NCBI RefSeq assembly: GCF_947500405.1 | Contig: NZ_CANMRY010000001.1 | Span: 124,001-188,000, forward strand | DNA from: an uncultured Maribacter sp. | GTDB taxonomy: Bacteria > Bacteroidota > Bacteroidia > Flavobacteriales > Flavobacteriaceae | Length of the DNA stretch: 64,000 bases | Direction of reading: 5' to 3' | In this document: in pieces, positions 16,593-26,086 of the stretch | Numbering within the stretch: position 1 is the first letter of the stretch | How the letters are laid out: each line of letters opens with the position of its first letter | Notes under the pieces: model-generated | Database searches by the model: none | What the model was told of the DNA's origin: nothing | What the model saw: the letters and a program-made list of their open reading frames with translations, nothing else | Translations under genes and position numbers: made by a program

Positions 16593-17756
16593 TTATTTGC
16601 TGGCAAATAGTTTTACATCTTCTTCTGTAACCTCAATCCCTCCAAGAATAATTAAACGTTCTACAACATTTCGTAGCTCTCTAATATTCCCTGTCCAATC
16701 GTAACTTTTTAACAACTTAATAGCTTTATCTGAAAAAGTTTTAGTTGCAATACCTTGTTCCGAAGTTATTTTTTTTACAAAGTGAGATATTAATAATGGA
16801 ATATCTTCCCTTCGGTCATTTAAAGCAGGAACTTTTATAAGAATTACAGCTAGTCTATGGTATAAATCTTCTCTAAAGTTACCTTCTGCTATTTCCTTTT
16901 TTAAATCCTTATTTGTTGCCGCTAATACTCTTACATCTACTTTAATATCCTTATCTGTACCAACTCTAGAAATTTTACTTTCCTGTAAAGCTCGTAATAC
17001 CTTTGCCTGTGCAGACAAACTCATATCACCTATTTCGTCTAGAAAAATAGTTCCTTTATTTGCAGCTTCAAATTTACCTGCTCTATCTTTTACTGCAGAA
17101 GTAAAAGCTCCTTTTACATGGCCAAACAACTCACTTTCTATTAGTTCTGATGGTATTGCCGCACAATTTACTTCTATAAATGGTGAAGCACTTCTTGGAC
17201 TTTTTTCGTGCAACCAATGTGCAACTAACTCTTTACCCGTACCATTAGAACCCGTTATTAAAACTCTTGCATCTGTAGGAGCTACTTTTTCTATCATATC
17301 TTTTATTGCAGATATTTCATCACTATCCCCAATCATTTGGTAGTTTTTACTAACTTTTTTCTTCAGTTTTTTATTTTCTACTACTAACTCTTTACGATCT
17401 AAAGCATTACGAACGGTAGTTAAAAGTCTATTTAAATCTGGCGGTTTAGAAATATAATCAAAAGCCCCTAAACGCATTGTATTAACTGCTGTATCTAAAT
17501 CTCCATGACCAGATATCATGATAAAAGGAATTTCTGGTTTTATTTTTTTTGCGGCCTCTAAAACCTCAACACCATCCATTTTTGGCATTTTTATATCGCA
17601 AAGTACAAGGTCGTAATCTTTATTTTTAAGAATCTCTATGCCTCGTAAACCGTCTTCAGCCTCTTCTACTACATACCCATCATTTTCTTCTGATAATATC
17701 TTAACTAGAACTCTTCTAATAGACGATTCGTCTTCAATAACTAATATTTTTGACAT
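16593..17756 (-). CDS. Sigma-54-dependent response regulator without a DNA-binding domain
   Basis: 387 residues: receiver domain (about 1-120, phosphorylatable Asp54 in LVLCDIKMPKMDG) and AAA+ sigma-54 interaction domain (about 140-385). Walker A is GSNGTGKE (169-176). The sigma-54 loop reads GAFTSA (216-221) instead of GAFTGA. The protein ends shortly after RELRNVVERLIILGG and EVTEEDVKLFASK, so the Fis-type helix-turn-helix of most family members is missing. It would activate sigma-54 promoters, perhaps from solution. Its kinase is not next to it; the upstream neighbour is a beta-barrel-like protein. Confidence 0.93.
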   Translation of the reverse strand: MSKILVIEDESSIRRVLVKILSEENDGYVVEEAEDGLRGIEILKNKDYDLVLCDIKMPKMDGVEVLEAAKKIKPEIPFIMISGHGDLDTAVNTMRLGAFDYISKPPDLNRLLTTVRNALDRKELVVENKKLKKKVSKNYQMIGDSDEISAIKDMIEKVAPTDARVLITGSNGTGKELVAHWLHEKSPRSASPFIEVNCAAIPSELIESELFGHVKGAFTSAVKDRAGKFEAANKGTIFLDEIGDMSLSAQAKVLRALQESKISRVGTDKDIKVDVRVLAATNKDLKKEIAEGNFREDLYHRLAVILIKVPALNDRREDIPLLISHFVKKITSEQGIATKTFSDKAIKLLKSYDWTGNIRELRNVVERLIILGGIEVTEEDVKLFASK

Positions 17757-17765
17757 ATTCTTTGT

Positions 17766-18635
17766 TTAAATTCCTATTCTTATTCCTGTTCTAAAATACA
17801 AACCAGGCTTATTATTTAATATAAATACACTATTCCTATCTGTATCTCTTAACGATCCATTTTGTATTATACTATGTCCTCCCATAAGATATACTGAAAT
17901 ATCTTTAGTAATCTTATGTTGGTAGCCAATAGTTGCTAAAAAAGAAGTAGATGAAACATCTGTTGAAGTGCTATTATCATCTAACAAAATATCATTCTGA
18001 ATATTTACATAATACCCATCTAAAATTAATTCCGTTTGAAAAAAATGATCCTTCTTTAGAAAATACTTTAAGCCAGTTTTTGGGACTCCTAATGTGTACG
18101 ACCAGTTTTTATGAAATCTTTTTTCATAATATACAAACGGTAATGGCACTCGTACAGACGATGTATTATTATAGGACAAACCCAATACCAATCTAAATGG
18201 TTTTTCAATATCTTTTTTTTCTTTAAAAGCTCCTGCTGTTACGTTTATTTTAAAATCTTTTTTATCAAATTCTATGGAAAAATTTGAAGCCCATCTAGGG
18301 GTTACTAAACCTATAAACCTCCAATCATCATTCCATTTAAGAACATATCCAAAATTTAAATCTACCACATAAAACTTTGCTAAGGCTTCTTGGACCTGAA
18401 CCGTTAATGTAGATGGTATTTCATAATCGTATTGATTATATTCTGCTCCTACAACTAGCACATCTTTTTTTAATACTTTAATAGGAACATTAGCTACTAA
18501 TTTAATCCTAGATGTTCTATTACCAACATCAGTCTTAGGTAATAGCATATACTCTACTCTAAAAACATCTGGAGTTTGTGAATAGCTCAAAAAATGAAAA
18601 ATAAAAAAAATAAAAAAATAAAAAACCTTATTCAT
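17766..18635 (-). CDS. Predicted outer-membrane beta-barrel protein (DUF6268-like)
   Basis: 289 residues with a signal peptide (about 1-19, ending near FLSYSQT). The mature part is made of alternating hydrophobic and polar strands with aromatic girdle residues, for example WSYTLGVPKTGLKYFLKK and GLYFRTGIRIGI at the C-terminus. This fits a small outer-membrane beta barrel; the assignment to DUF6268 is from memory. Function is unknown. The sigma-54 regulator gene follows 9 bp downstream, so they are probably one operon. Confidence 0.7.
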   Translation of the reverse strand: MNKVFYFFIFFIFHFLSYSQTPDVFRVEYMLLPKTDVGNRTSRIKLVANVPIKVLKKDVLVVGAEYNQYDYEIPSTLTVQVQEALAKFYVVDLNFGYVLKWNDDWRFIGLVTPRWASNFSIEFDKKDFKINVTAGAFKEKKDIEKPFRLVLGLSYNNTSSVRVPLPFVYYEKRFHKNWSYTLGVPKTGLKYFLKKDHFFQTELILDGYYVNIQNDILLDDNSTSTDVSSTSFLATIGYQHKITKDISVYLMGGHSIIQNGSLRDTDRNSVFILNNKPGLYFRTGIRIGI

Positions 18636-18679
18636 ATACTACTCTACTTCATTAATCTATGCAAAACACGCTATTACTT

Positions 18680-19528
18680 TTAATTCTTTGTTATAATATG
18701 AATATCTCTTTGCGGAAAAGGGATACTTATATTATTCTCCTTAAATTTAGTATTTATTCCATACCTAACCTTACTTTTTAAGCCTGGCGCATTAAAACTA
18801 TCTTTAATGTAAAAATGGACAGAAAATAATAATGCACTATCCCCAAAATCCTCAAATTGTACAAAAGGCTTAGGACTATTTAATAAAGATTTTTCTTCCG
18901 TTACAACTTCTAATAAAAGCTTTGTCACCAAATCCACATCACTACCATAAGAAACTCCCACTTTCACCATTTCTCTAGTAGTTTTATGATTTTGCGTATA
19001 ATTATAAATACTATCCGTTAAAAATTTATGATTAGGAATTACAATTACTTTATCATCTCGTGTTAAGGCTCTTGTAGTACGTAATCGTATTTCAAAAACC
19101 CGCCCAACTTTATTTTCCACTTCTATAATATCTCCTACGTGCAAAGATTGATCCAAAATGATTAAAATTCCAGAAATTATATCTTGAAAAAGATATTGTA
19201 ATGCAAAACCTAACCCAACAAACAGTGCTGCAGAGGCAGTTAATAATACTGTTAAGTTAATACCAGAAGAGTGTAATATGGTAAGAACTGTCATTATATA
19301 AAAAAGGTACTTTAAGAACCCAAAAATACTCTGAAACTTATTTTGGTCTTCTTCTGGAAGTTTTACCGTTACTAACTTGTGAATTAATTTAAGTAAATAG
19401 GTAACAATAATTATTGCAATTACAATAGTTAATAATGTACTTATTGTAATATGTCCACTATCACTAGAATAAATTTCTAATGCTAAAAAATCTTTTATTC
19501 CGCTAAAGAAATCTACTAACTTATCCAT
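18680..19528 (-). CDS. MscS-type mechanosensitive ion channel (1)
   Basis: 282 residues with three to four N-terminal helices and the MscS pore and beta domain: LFVGLGFALQYLFQDIISGI, VGDIIEVENKVGRVFEIRLR and TRALTRDDKVIVIPNHKFL. Small MscS channels open under membrane tension and release solutes on osmotic downshock. It starts 1 bp from the ABC-2 permease stop, so it belongs to the same transcript. A second MscS gene is at 35,275. Confidence 0.92.
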   Translation of the reverse strand: MDKLVDFFSGIKDFLALEIYSSDSGHITISTLLTIVIAIIIVTYLLKLIHKLVTVKLPEEDQNKFQSIFGFLKYLFYIMTVLTILHSSGINLTVLLTASAALFVGLGFALQYLFQDIISGILIILDQSLHVGDIIEVENKVGRVFEIRLRTTRALTRDDKVIVIPNHKFLTDSIYNYTQNHKTTREMVKVGVSYGSDVDLVTKLLLEVVTEEKSLLNSPKPFVQFEDFGDSALLFSVHFYIKDSFNAPGLKSKVRYGINTKFKENNISIPFPQRDIHIITKN

Positions 19529-19529
19529 T

Positions 19530-20858
19530 CTAATATTTTAACCAATTAAATATTTCTTTGTAGGTAGGTTTTTTACCGTACATTAAAATACCAACTCTGT
19601 ATATTTTAGATGCCAGCCATACAATCCCAATAAAAGTTATTATTAATAGCAATATAGATGTTAATAACTGCCACAAAGGCACGCCCCCTTCTCCTATACC
19701 ACTTGGCAATCTCATTAACATAACAATAGGGGATGTTAATGGGAAAATTGAAAAACCTACAGCAATAGGGCCATGAGGGTTACTAAAGACCGAGAAAAAA
19801 CCAACATAAATAGCCAACATTAAAGGTAATATAATTGGAAATATAAATTGTTGCGTATCCGTCTCATTATCTACTGCAGCACCGATAGCTGCATATATAG
19901 AACTGTAAATTAAATACCCTAAAAGAAAATATATTATAAAAAAAGAAATCAACGTAAACCAGGGTATATCTAATAATTCTTGAGCGTATACTTGCATAGT
20001 TTGATCTACAGTTGGTATTGCTGTATTTATACTTGCGGCTAATTCTGCTCCGTTTTGTAAAGCAGAAAACTCAATGTCTAAAAAAAACAAAGCTATTAAC
20101 ATTAATAGAGACCCTAGTAGTATCCAAATTATGAATTGCGTTATTCCTGCTAAAGATGTTCCAAGAATTTTACCTAACATTAATTGAAAAGGCTTTACGG
20201 ATGAAATAATAATTTCTATAATCCTACTTGTTTTCTCTTCAATTACACTTCGCATAACAAAACCACCATAGATTATAATAAACATCATTATAAGGTACCC
20301 AAAAGCCCCTCCTATAACTGCCTTAATCTCATTAATTCCTTTTACGTTTTGTTTGCCATTAAAAGTAGCTGTATTAATAGCGTAATTAACTTTTAAAGCA
20401 GAAAAGTCTTTTGTAGACACTCCCAGATTTTGCAATCTCTTTTCTCTTAGTCTATCCCGAAAAACAAGCTCTAAACGGCTAATTAAACTTGTATTTGGAG
20501 ATTTTTCGCTATAAAAAAAAGACCTCGCAACTACTTGTTCTAAATTAGACTCTTTAGGTATATACAACAAGCCCGAATACCCCATTTTTAATGTAGAGTC
20601 CTTAGCTGCCTCTAAATTAATTTCGTTAAAATGAATAAAAGAAGTTCCTTCTGTAGTTAAAAACTCATTAGAAAAATAATCACTTTCATTTAATAGCGCT
20701 ACAATACTTTTTTCATTATCATTAATCTTAGTTAAATAAGCTATTAAAACCCCCATTCCTACCATGAGAATAGGGCTTAAAAACGTCATAACAACAAAAG
20801 ATTTATTACGCACTTTTGCTATATATTCTCTTTTAATTATTAAAAATAATTTATTCAT
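19530..20858 (-). CDS. ABC-2 type permease, NatB-like
   Basis: 442 residues: N-terminal helix (about 20-42), a large extracytoplasmic segment (about 45-180), then five or more helices (PFQLMLGKILGTSLAGITQF, IPWFTLISFFIIYFLLGYLI and others). This layout is that of Na+ efflux or other ABC-2 exporters. It overlaps the ATPase gene by 8 bp and with it would form a two-component exporter; the substrate is not predictable. Confidence 0.88.
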   Translation of the reverse strand: MNKLFLIIKREYIAKVRNKSFVVMTFLSPILMVGMGVLIAYLTKINDNEKSIVALLNESDYFSNEFLTTEGTSFIHFNEINLEAAKDSTLKMGYSGLLYIPKESNLEQVVARSFFYSEKSPNTSLISRLELVFRDRLREKRLQNLGVSTKDFSALKVNYAINTATFNGKQNVKGINEIKAVIGGAFGYLIMMFIIIYGGFVMRSVIEEKTSRIIEIIISSVKPFQLMLGKILGTSLAGITQFIIWILLGSLLMLIALFFLDIEFSALQNGAELAASINTAIPTVDQTMQVYAQELLDIPWFTLISFFIIYFLLGYLIYSSIYAAIGAAVDNETDTQQFIFPIILPLMLAIYVGFFSVFSNPHGPIAVGFSIFPLTSPIVMLMRLPSGIGEGGVPLWQLLTSILLLIITFIGIVWLASKIYRVGILMYGKKPTYKEIFNWLKY

Positions 20859-21786
20859 TATTATTTTTACTTTGAACAGTTTTTATAAAAATTTCATTTG
20901 CAGAAGGTATTGTTTCTACAAAACTGTTTATGTTTCCTTTTGATGCTAAATAAGATAGTATTTCCCCAGTCTCCTTCCCTGGAAACTGCATTGTAAAATC
21001 TAACTGTTGTTCAACTGTGTTATAGTCTGACGCACTAATTTTAAATTTACCAGATAATTCTCCCAATAAAGCTTCTCCATTAAGAACCTGCATTCCTATT
21101 TTATAAACATTATTTTTATATGCTTTTTTAATATCGGATAGTTTGCCGTCTAATATTTTTTGTGATTTGTGTATTAGAGCAATATATTCACACAATTCTT
21201 CTACGGACTCCATTCTATGCGTAGAAAAAATAATAGAAGTACCTTTTTCTTTTAGTTTTAAAATTTCATCTTTTATAATGTTTGCATTTATAGGATCAAA
21301 ACCACTAAAAGGTTCGTCAAAAATAAGTAGTTTAGGCTCATGCAGTACAGTTACAATAAATTGTATTTTTTGTGCCATTCCTTTAGATAATTCTTGTATT
21401 TTTTTATCCCACCAATTACCTATTTCTAAACGCTCAAACCAGAATTTAAGTCTCTTTTTAGCCTCAGACTTAGACAAACCTTTTAGTTGCGCTAAATATA
21501 ATGCTTGCTCCCCTACCTTCATGCTTTTATACAAACCTCTTTCTTCTGGCAAGTATCCTATCTGAGCAATATGTTCTGCTTTTAGTTTTTCACCATCAAA
21601 AAAAACACTTCCTTTATCTGGGTGTGTAATTTGATTTATTATACGTATAAGTGTAGTTTTTCCTGCTCCATTTGGACCAAGAAGCCCGTAAATACTATTT
21701 CTAGGAATTTCTAAGGAAACATTATGTAAAGCAATATGTTTTCCAAAATGTTTGGTAACCTCTTTAGTAACCAAAATATTATTCAT
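20851..21786 (-). CDS. ABC transporter ATPase, NatA-like
   Basis: 311 residues from the ATG at 21786 (MNNILVTKEVTKHFGKHIAL). Walker A is GPNGAGKTT, the signature LSKGMAQKIQ, Walker B LLIFDEPFSGFDP. The C-terminal DUF4162-like extension is typical of NatA-type ATPases. The frame is open to 21966, but a TAnnTTTG box at 21801-21808 lies inside that stretch and supports the shorter start. Partner permease follows immediately. Confidence 0.92.
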   Translation of the reverse strand: MNNILVTKEVTKHFGKHIALHNVSLEIPRNSIYGLLGPNGAGKTTLIRIINQITHPDKGSVFFDGEKLKAEHIAQIGYLPEERGLYKSMKVGEQALYLAQLKGLSKSEAKKRLKFWFERLEIGNWWDKKIQELSKGMAQKIQFIVTVLHEPKLLIFDEPFSGFDPINANIIKDEILKLKEKGTSIIFSTHRMESVEELCEYIALIHKSQKILDGKLSDIKKAYKNNVYKIGMQVLNGEALLGELSGKFKISASDYNTVEQQLDFTMQFPGKETGEILSYLASKGNINSFVETIPSANEIFIKTVQSKNNNE

Positions 21787-21800
21787 GTAAGCCTTTTTAC

Positions 21801-21808
21801 CAAAGATA
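21801..21808 (-). promoter_or_regulatory. -7 promoter box of the NatAB-MscS operon
   Basis: TATCTTTG on the minus strand, 14 bp before the chosen ATPase start codon. Confidence 0.6.
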
Positions 21809-21883
21809 TATAATTGCTTTAAACCGTATTCTTTTTTATGATTTTTTGTTAAAAGTTTAAGAGAATTTGCGCTAAAAAAGAAA

Positions 21884-21912
21884 CCCACCCTTAAAATAAA
21901 TTCAAGGATGGG
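21884..21912 (-). terminator. grpE-dnaJ operon terminator
   Basis: Stem CCCATCCTT / AAGGGTGGG with one mismatch on the minus strand, followed by a T-rich stretch, about 90 bp past dnaJ. Confidence 0.6.
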
Positions 21913-22002
21913 AAAAAAATTGCTATGAAAAAGAAAATTTATATTGACAAAATCAATATATCTCAAATATACGTTTTTTTAATTAAGGATAATAAAACGC
22001 AG

Positions 22003-23124
22003 TTAGGAGAACATATCCTTGACTTTTTCAAAAAAAGATTTATCGGATTTTTCTGGCTTAGGCTCAAAATTATCATTGTTCCTCATACGCTCAAAAAACT
22101 CTTTCTGTTCTTTATTTAACTCTTTTGGAGTCCATACATTTACATGTACTAACAAATCTCCACTACCATACCCATTAATACTAGATATTCCTTTACCTCG
22201 TAAGCGTAAAATTTTACCAGATTGTATTCCTGCTTCTAATTTAATGCGTACTTGACCACCTACAGCATCTATCTCTTTAGAGGTTCCTAATACTGCTTCT
22301 GAAATACTTATGTATAAATCGTAGTGTAAATTATCTCCTTCTCTCTTTAAAGTATCATGATCTATAGTTTCTATAGCTACTAATAAATCTCCTGGCACAC
22401 CATTTCCTGGTGCATCATTTCCTTTTCCTGTAACTTTTAACTGCATTCCTTCTTCTACTCCTGCAGGAATAGCAATAGAAACTGTTTCCTCATCTACTAT
22501 TAAACCTTGCGCATCTGCTCCGCTTGGTTTTTTATCTATTATTTGTCCGCTACCTCCACAAGTACTACAAGCCGCAGAAGTTTGCATTCTTCCTAAAATG
22601 GTGTTTTGTATTTTAGTTACTTGTCCACGTCCTCCACAAGTTCCACAAGTTTTATAAGTAACTCCTTCTGCTTGTTTTTTTCTTCGAACTTTAACTTTTT
22701 TCTCTACACCATTAGCTACTTCTTCTAAAGTAAGTTTAACACGGATTCTAAGGTTGCTTCCCTTTACTCTACGTTGGCCGCCTCCACCGCCAAAACCGCC
22801 AAAACCACCAAAACCTCCGCCGCCAAAAATGTCTCCAAATTGACTAAAGATATCATCCATATTCATACCACCACCGAAGCCGCCACCTCCTCCGGCACCA
22901 CCTTCAAAAGCAGCATGACCAAATTGATCATATCTCGCTTTTTTATCTGCATCACTTAATACCTCATAAGCCTCTGCAGATTTCTTAAATAATTCTTCTG
23001 CCTTAGCGTCACCAGGGTTTTTATCTGGGTGATGTTGTATTGCTTTTTTACGGTAGGCCTTTTTTATTTCTGCCGCAGTAGCATTTTTAGTCACCCCTAA
23101 TATGTCGTAATAATCTTCTTTCAT
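22003..23124 (-). CDS. dnaJ: Chaperone DnaJ (Hsp40)
   Basis: 373 residues. J domain (1-70) with HPD in [17 protein letters not shown], a Gly/Phe-rich linker (about 75-125), zinc region and C-terminal substrate-binding domains ending in a basic tail. Only two CxxCxGxG repeats are seen (CGTCGGRG and CSTCGGSG), so one zinc centre rather than two is expected; other Bacteroidota DnaJ proteins look the same from memory. DnaJ delivers substrates to DnaK and stimulates its ATPase. grpE lies 8 bp upstream. Confidence 0.97.
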   Translation of the reverse strand: MKEDYYDILGVTKNATAAEIKKAYRKKAIQHHPDKNPGDAKAEELFKKSAEAYEVLSDADKKARYDQFGHAAFEGGAGGGGGFGGGMNMDDIFSQFGDIFGGGGFGGFGGFGGGGGQRRVKGSNLRIRVKLTLEEVANGVEKKVKVRRKKQAEGVTYKTCGTCGGRGQVTKIQNTILGRMQTSAACSTCGGSGQIIDKKPSGADAQGLIVDEETVSIAIPAGVEEGMQLKVTGKGNDAPGNGVPGDLLVAIETIDHDTLKREGDNLHYDLYISISEAVLGTSKEIDAVGGQVRIKLEAGIQSGKILRLRGKGISSINGYGSGDLLVHVNVWTPKELNKEQKEFFERMRNNDNFEPKPEKSDKSFFEKVKDMFS

Positions 23125-23132
23125 ACCTTTAT

Positions 23133-23684
23133 TTAGTTACCAACAACAACTTTTGGATGACGTATAATCTTATCTCCAAGAGTAAACCCCTTTTCAATAA
23201 CATCAATAATTTTTCCTTTTAACTTTTTCTCTGGAGCTGGTATTTGGGTAATTGCTTCATGCATTTCTGCATCAAAAGCATCACCTTTTTTAACATCCAT
23301 TGCATTTAAGCCTTTAGATTTTAAAGTTTCTTTTAACTTTCCGCTAATTAGCTCTACTCCTTTAAAGGTTTCTTTATCATCAGACTTAGAAAGTTCATTT
23401 AAAGCTCTATCAAAATCATCTAAAACAGGTAATAAAGAAACAAGTACTTCTTGCCCAGCCGTTTTAAACAAATCCATACGCTCTTTAGAGGTTCTTTTTT
23501 TATAATTTTCGAACTCTGCAAAAAGACGTAAAAACTTATCTTTTTCTTTAGATAAATCTTCTTTTAATTGCTCCTCTACAGAAATTTCTTCCTGCGCCAC
23601 TTCTTGCTCTTCTTGTTCTATAGTATTTTCTTGTGCTTCAGAAACAGAATTTTCTAATTCTTCTTCTTTACTTTTGTTACTCAT
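23133..23684 (-). CDS. grpE: Nucleotide exchange factor GrpE
   Basis: 183 residues: an acidic N-terminal part and long coiled coil (about 1-70, rich in Glu), then [33 protein letters not shown] and the beta domain [18 protein letters not shown]. GrpE releases ADP from DnaK. First gene of grpE-dnaJ; a sigma-54-like promoter precedes it. Confidence 0.97.
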   Translation of the reverse strand: MSNKSKEEELENSVSEAQENTIEQEEQEVAQEEISVEEQLKEDLSKEKDKFLRLFAEFENYKKRTSKERMDLFKTAGQEVLVSLLPVLDDFDRALNELSKSDDKETFKGVELISGKLKETLKSKGLNAMDVKKGDAFDAEMHEAITQIPAPEKKLKGKIIDVIEKGFTLGDKIIRHPKVVVGN

Positions 23685-23718
23685 TTTAAGTCACTTTTTA
23701 TATGCAATTTTTAAAAAA

Positions 23719-23733
23719 GCAAAAGTACTGCCA
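23719..23733 (-). promoter_or_regulatory. Sigma-54-like promoter (-24/-12) of grpE-dnaJ
   Basis: On the minus strand TGGCAGTACTTTTGC matches TGGCAc-N5-TTGC with GG and GC exactly 12 bp apart. Transcription would start near 23707, about 23 bases before the grpE ATG. Confidence 0.6.
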
Positions 23734-23824
23734 ATTCTTTAAAAATGTCAAAATGTCACGCAACTTTCTATAAATATATAATTGAAGACAAAAAGAAGAA
23801 GTTATGTCTTAAAGTTTTAAATTT

Positions 23825-24733
23825 CTATGAAGTAATTTTTTCTAATGCTAAACACACATTAGAATATTTAAAAACAAAGCCTTCTTTTTCTATTTTTTTA
23901 CTACTAACTCGCTGACTAACAAATAATAAATAAGCCATTTTTCCTAGTACCAAATACATAATAAATTTTGGAACATTGGGTAAGAAAATTGGTTTTTTTA
24001 AAACACTTGCTATTTTACTTACCAATTTAGTATTTGAAACAGGATTAGGCCCTACTCCATTATACACTCCTTTTAATTTATTTTTACTAATAAAAAGAAA
24101 AATACGAGCCAAATCGGTAACATGAATCCAAGATTGCCATTGCTTACCTGTCCCTAATGCAGAACCTAAATAATATTTTACTGGCTTAATTAACATTGGT
24201 AATGCGCCGCCATTTTTAGCCATTACTAGACCTATCCTAACTTTAGACACACTAAAATTATACCCTTTAAACGCATCCACTTCTTTTTCCCAGAGATTAA
24301 CAACTTTACCAAGAAAACTCTCATCTACCGCTTTTTCTTTTTCTGTATAGAAATTTGTTATAGAATTTGGGTAAATACCTATTGCAGAAGCAGATACAAA
24401 AGACGTTATTAAACTAGTATCTACTTTATCTAATCCTAAACGTAAAGTTTTTAGCGAATTTAGTCTACTCTCTAGAATTTCCTTTTTATTATTGCTTGTC
24501 CATTTTTTTACAATAGAACTACCTGCTAAATTTATAATTGCCGTAACCTCATTAAAACAGGAAATATCTATCTCGTTATAAGATGGATTCCAGTAAAAGC
24601 CATTATAGCCTTCTTTAGCAACTATTTTTTGTTTTGAAGTTGTTAGATAGTTTACCGCAATAGAATTTTCAAGACATTGTTTAACAATCTCCTTACCTAC
24701 CAATCCTGTTGCTCCTGTAATTAAAACTTTCAT
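23825..24733 (-). CDS. TIGR01777-type NAD-dependent epimerase-like protein
   Basis: 302 residues. Rossmann motif ITGATGLVGKEI at the N-terminus, then INLAGSSIVKKWTSNNKKEI, SASAIGIYP in place of the usual SDR YxxxK, and the C-terminal DUF1731-like domain. The family is widespread (YfcH of E. coli) with unproven substrate; links to cell division and light responses are reported for distant relatives only. No neighbour explains it. Confidence 0.88.
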   Translation of the reverse strand: MKVLITGATGLVGKEIVKQCLENSIAVNYLTTSKQKIVAKEGYNGFYWNPSYNEIDISCFNEVTAIINLAGSSIVKKWTSNNKKEILESRLNSLKTLRLGLDKVDTSLITSFVSASAIGIYPNSITNFYTEKEKAVDESFLGKVVNLWEKEVDAFKGYNFSVSKVRIGLVMAKNGGALPMLIKPVKYYLGSALGTGKQWQSWIHVTDLARIFLFISKNKLKGVYNGVGPNPVSNTKLVSKIASVLKKPIFLPNVPKFIMYLVLGKMAYLLFVSQRVSSKKIEKEGFVFKYSNVCLALEKITS

Positions 24734-24822
24734 ATTCTAAAGGTATATAGTTTTAATTACTATCTAGGTAATTTTAATTTGGTTTTAACAATAAACATAA
24801 GAATATTTAGTGTACTATGTTT

Positions 24823-25488
24823 TTAAAGTTTCTTTTGAGCTCTTAGCATTTCTCTTTTTCCCGGAGGGCCAGGCAACCTTTCTACCACAAAGCCTACAGA
24901 TTGCATTGCTCTCCTAACACTTCCCTTAGCAGAATAGGTTACTAAATACCCATCTTCTTTTAGAGAATCATACATAATTTTAAAAATTTCTTCAGTCCAC
25001 AACTCTGGTTGTACACGAGCACCAAAAGCATCAAAATAAATTAAATTAAAAGCATTTGTATTTTTAATTTCTGAAAAATCCTTTTGTTCTTTTAATAAAC
25101 TAAAATCATCAGAAATTTGAACTGTAACACCCCATTCCGAAGTATGCATTTTATTAAAAAACAATTTTTCTTTAGTTGCATTTAACTCTTCTAAATAATT
25201 TAAAGACTGTAATTCCTCTAAAGAAACCGGATACCTCTCTACCCCTGTATAATTAACTTTTAAATTCGTTTTTTTAGACTCAATATTCGTAATTAAAGCA
25301 TTTAAACCTGTGCCAAAACCAATCTCTAAAATAGTTATTTCACTATTAGAAAATAATGATAACCCGTTTTTTATAAAAACATGGTAAGCCTCTTGTATTG
25401 CTCCATGTTTAGAGTGGTATTGCTCATTCCATTCTGGAATATGAATAGTCTTAGAGCCGTCTCCTGTAATAATTATTTCTCTCTTCAA
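24823..25488 (-). CDS. mnmD: tRNA 5-methylaminomethyl-2-thiouridine-34 methyltransferase MnmD
   Basis: 221 residues. The start TGDGSKTIHIPEWNEQYHSK and HGAIQEAYHVFI are typical of MnmC N-terminal domains; the SAM site is ILEIGFGTGLNALI, followed by YFDAFGARVQPELWTEEIF and VKRLPGPPGKREM-like VERLPGPPGKREMLRA. It methylates the wobble uridine intermediate of some tRNAs. The FAD oxidase half of MnmC is not fused, as in other MnmD proteins. DUF4920 gene starts 1 bp upstream in the same direction. Confidence 0.93.
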   Translation of the reverse strand: MKREIIITGDGSKTIHIPEWNEQYHSKHGAIQEAYHVFIKNGLSLFSNSEITILEIGFGTGLNALITNIESKKTNLKVNYTGVERYPVSLEELQSLNYLEELNATKEKLFFNKMHTSEWGVTVQISDDFSLLKEQKDFSEIKNTNAFNLIYFDAFGARVQPELWTEEIFKIMYDSLKEDGYLVTYSAKGSVRRAMQSVGFVVERLPGPPGKREMLRAQKKL

Positions 25489-25489
25489 A

Positions 25490-25981
25490 TTATTTTTTTA
25501 GTAAAACTCCATTGGCTATAAAGCTATATGTTTTCTTAGCTGTAGTAATTTTAGCTATTTCCTCTTTAGACTCCCCAGCATCTAAAGCATAATGCTGTTG
25601 CTCTTTAACACTCGTTTCCTTAACAAACGCTAAGCCATTAACAATTACTTCTTTTCCTGTAATATCTTTAGGAACAAAAAAACTATACTCTTTAAAACGA
25701 ATCATTGCCTCTTGGTTATCACCTAAATCTAATTTCATCCAACACCCTTTTACCTTACAAACATCTGTAACTATAGCAGAAAACTTTAATGCCAACGTAT
25801 CATTAGTATTAATTTCTTGAAATTTATTTAAAGCATAAGAACTTGTAACTACTTTTTCAGAATCTATCTTATCCCCAAAAAAATCATAATCATAAGTGCT
25901 ATTTTTATCTATTATTGCGTCTTGCGCAGCAGCAGAAAAAAACACTAAGAATAAGACAAACAATATGTTAATTCTATTCAT
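25490..25981 (-). CDS. DUF4920 periplasmic protein
   Basis: 163 residues with a signal peptide (about 1-19, ending FFSAAAQ). It contains KFSAIVTDVCKVKGCWMKLD and the YSFFVPKDITGKEVIVNGLA region diagnostic of DUF4920. The two cysteines in VCKVKGCW could bind metal or haem; the function is unknown. It precedes mnmD by 1 bp on the same strand. Confidence 0.88.
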   Translation of the reverse strand: MNRINILFVLFLVFFSAAAQDAIIDKNSTYDYDFFGDKIDSEKVVTSSYALNKFQEINTNDTLALKFSAIVTDVCKVKGCWMKLDLGDNQEAMIRFKEYSFFVPKDITGKEVIVNGLAFVKETSVKEQQHYALDAGESKEEIAKITTAKKTYSFIANGVLLKK

Positions 25982-26086
25982 ATTTATTAAAATTCAATTT
26001 TAATACTACAAAACTGATTATTTTTAAATAAAAAAGGAAGCCTAAATGGTAAAATTTTCTATTTTTATTCTTTAATTCTTATTCCA

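Noticed and set aside
22774..22959. 61-codon plus-strand ORF in the dnaJ Gly/Phe region
   Set aside because: Low-complexity shadow of the Gly-rich linker of dnaJ.
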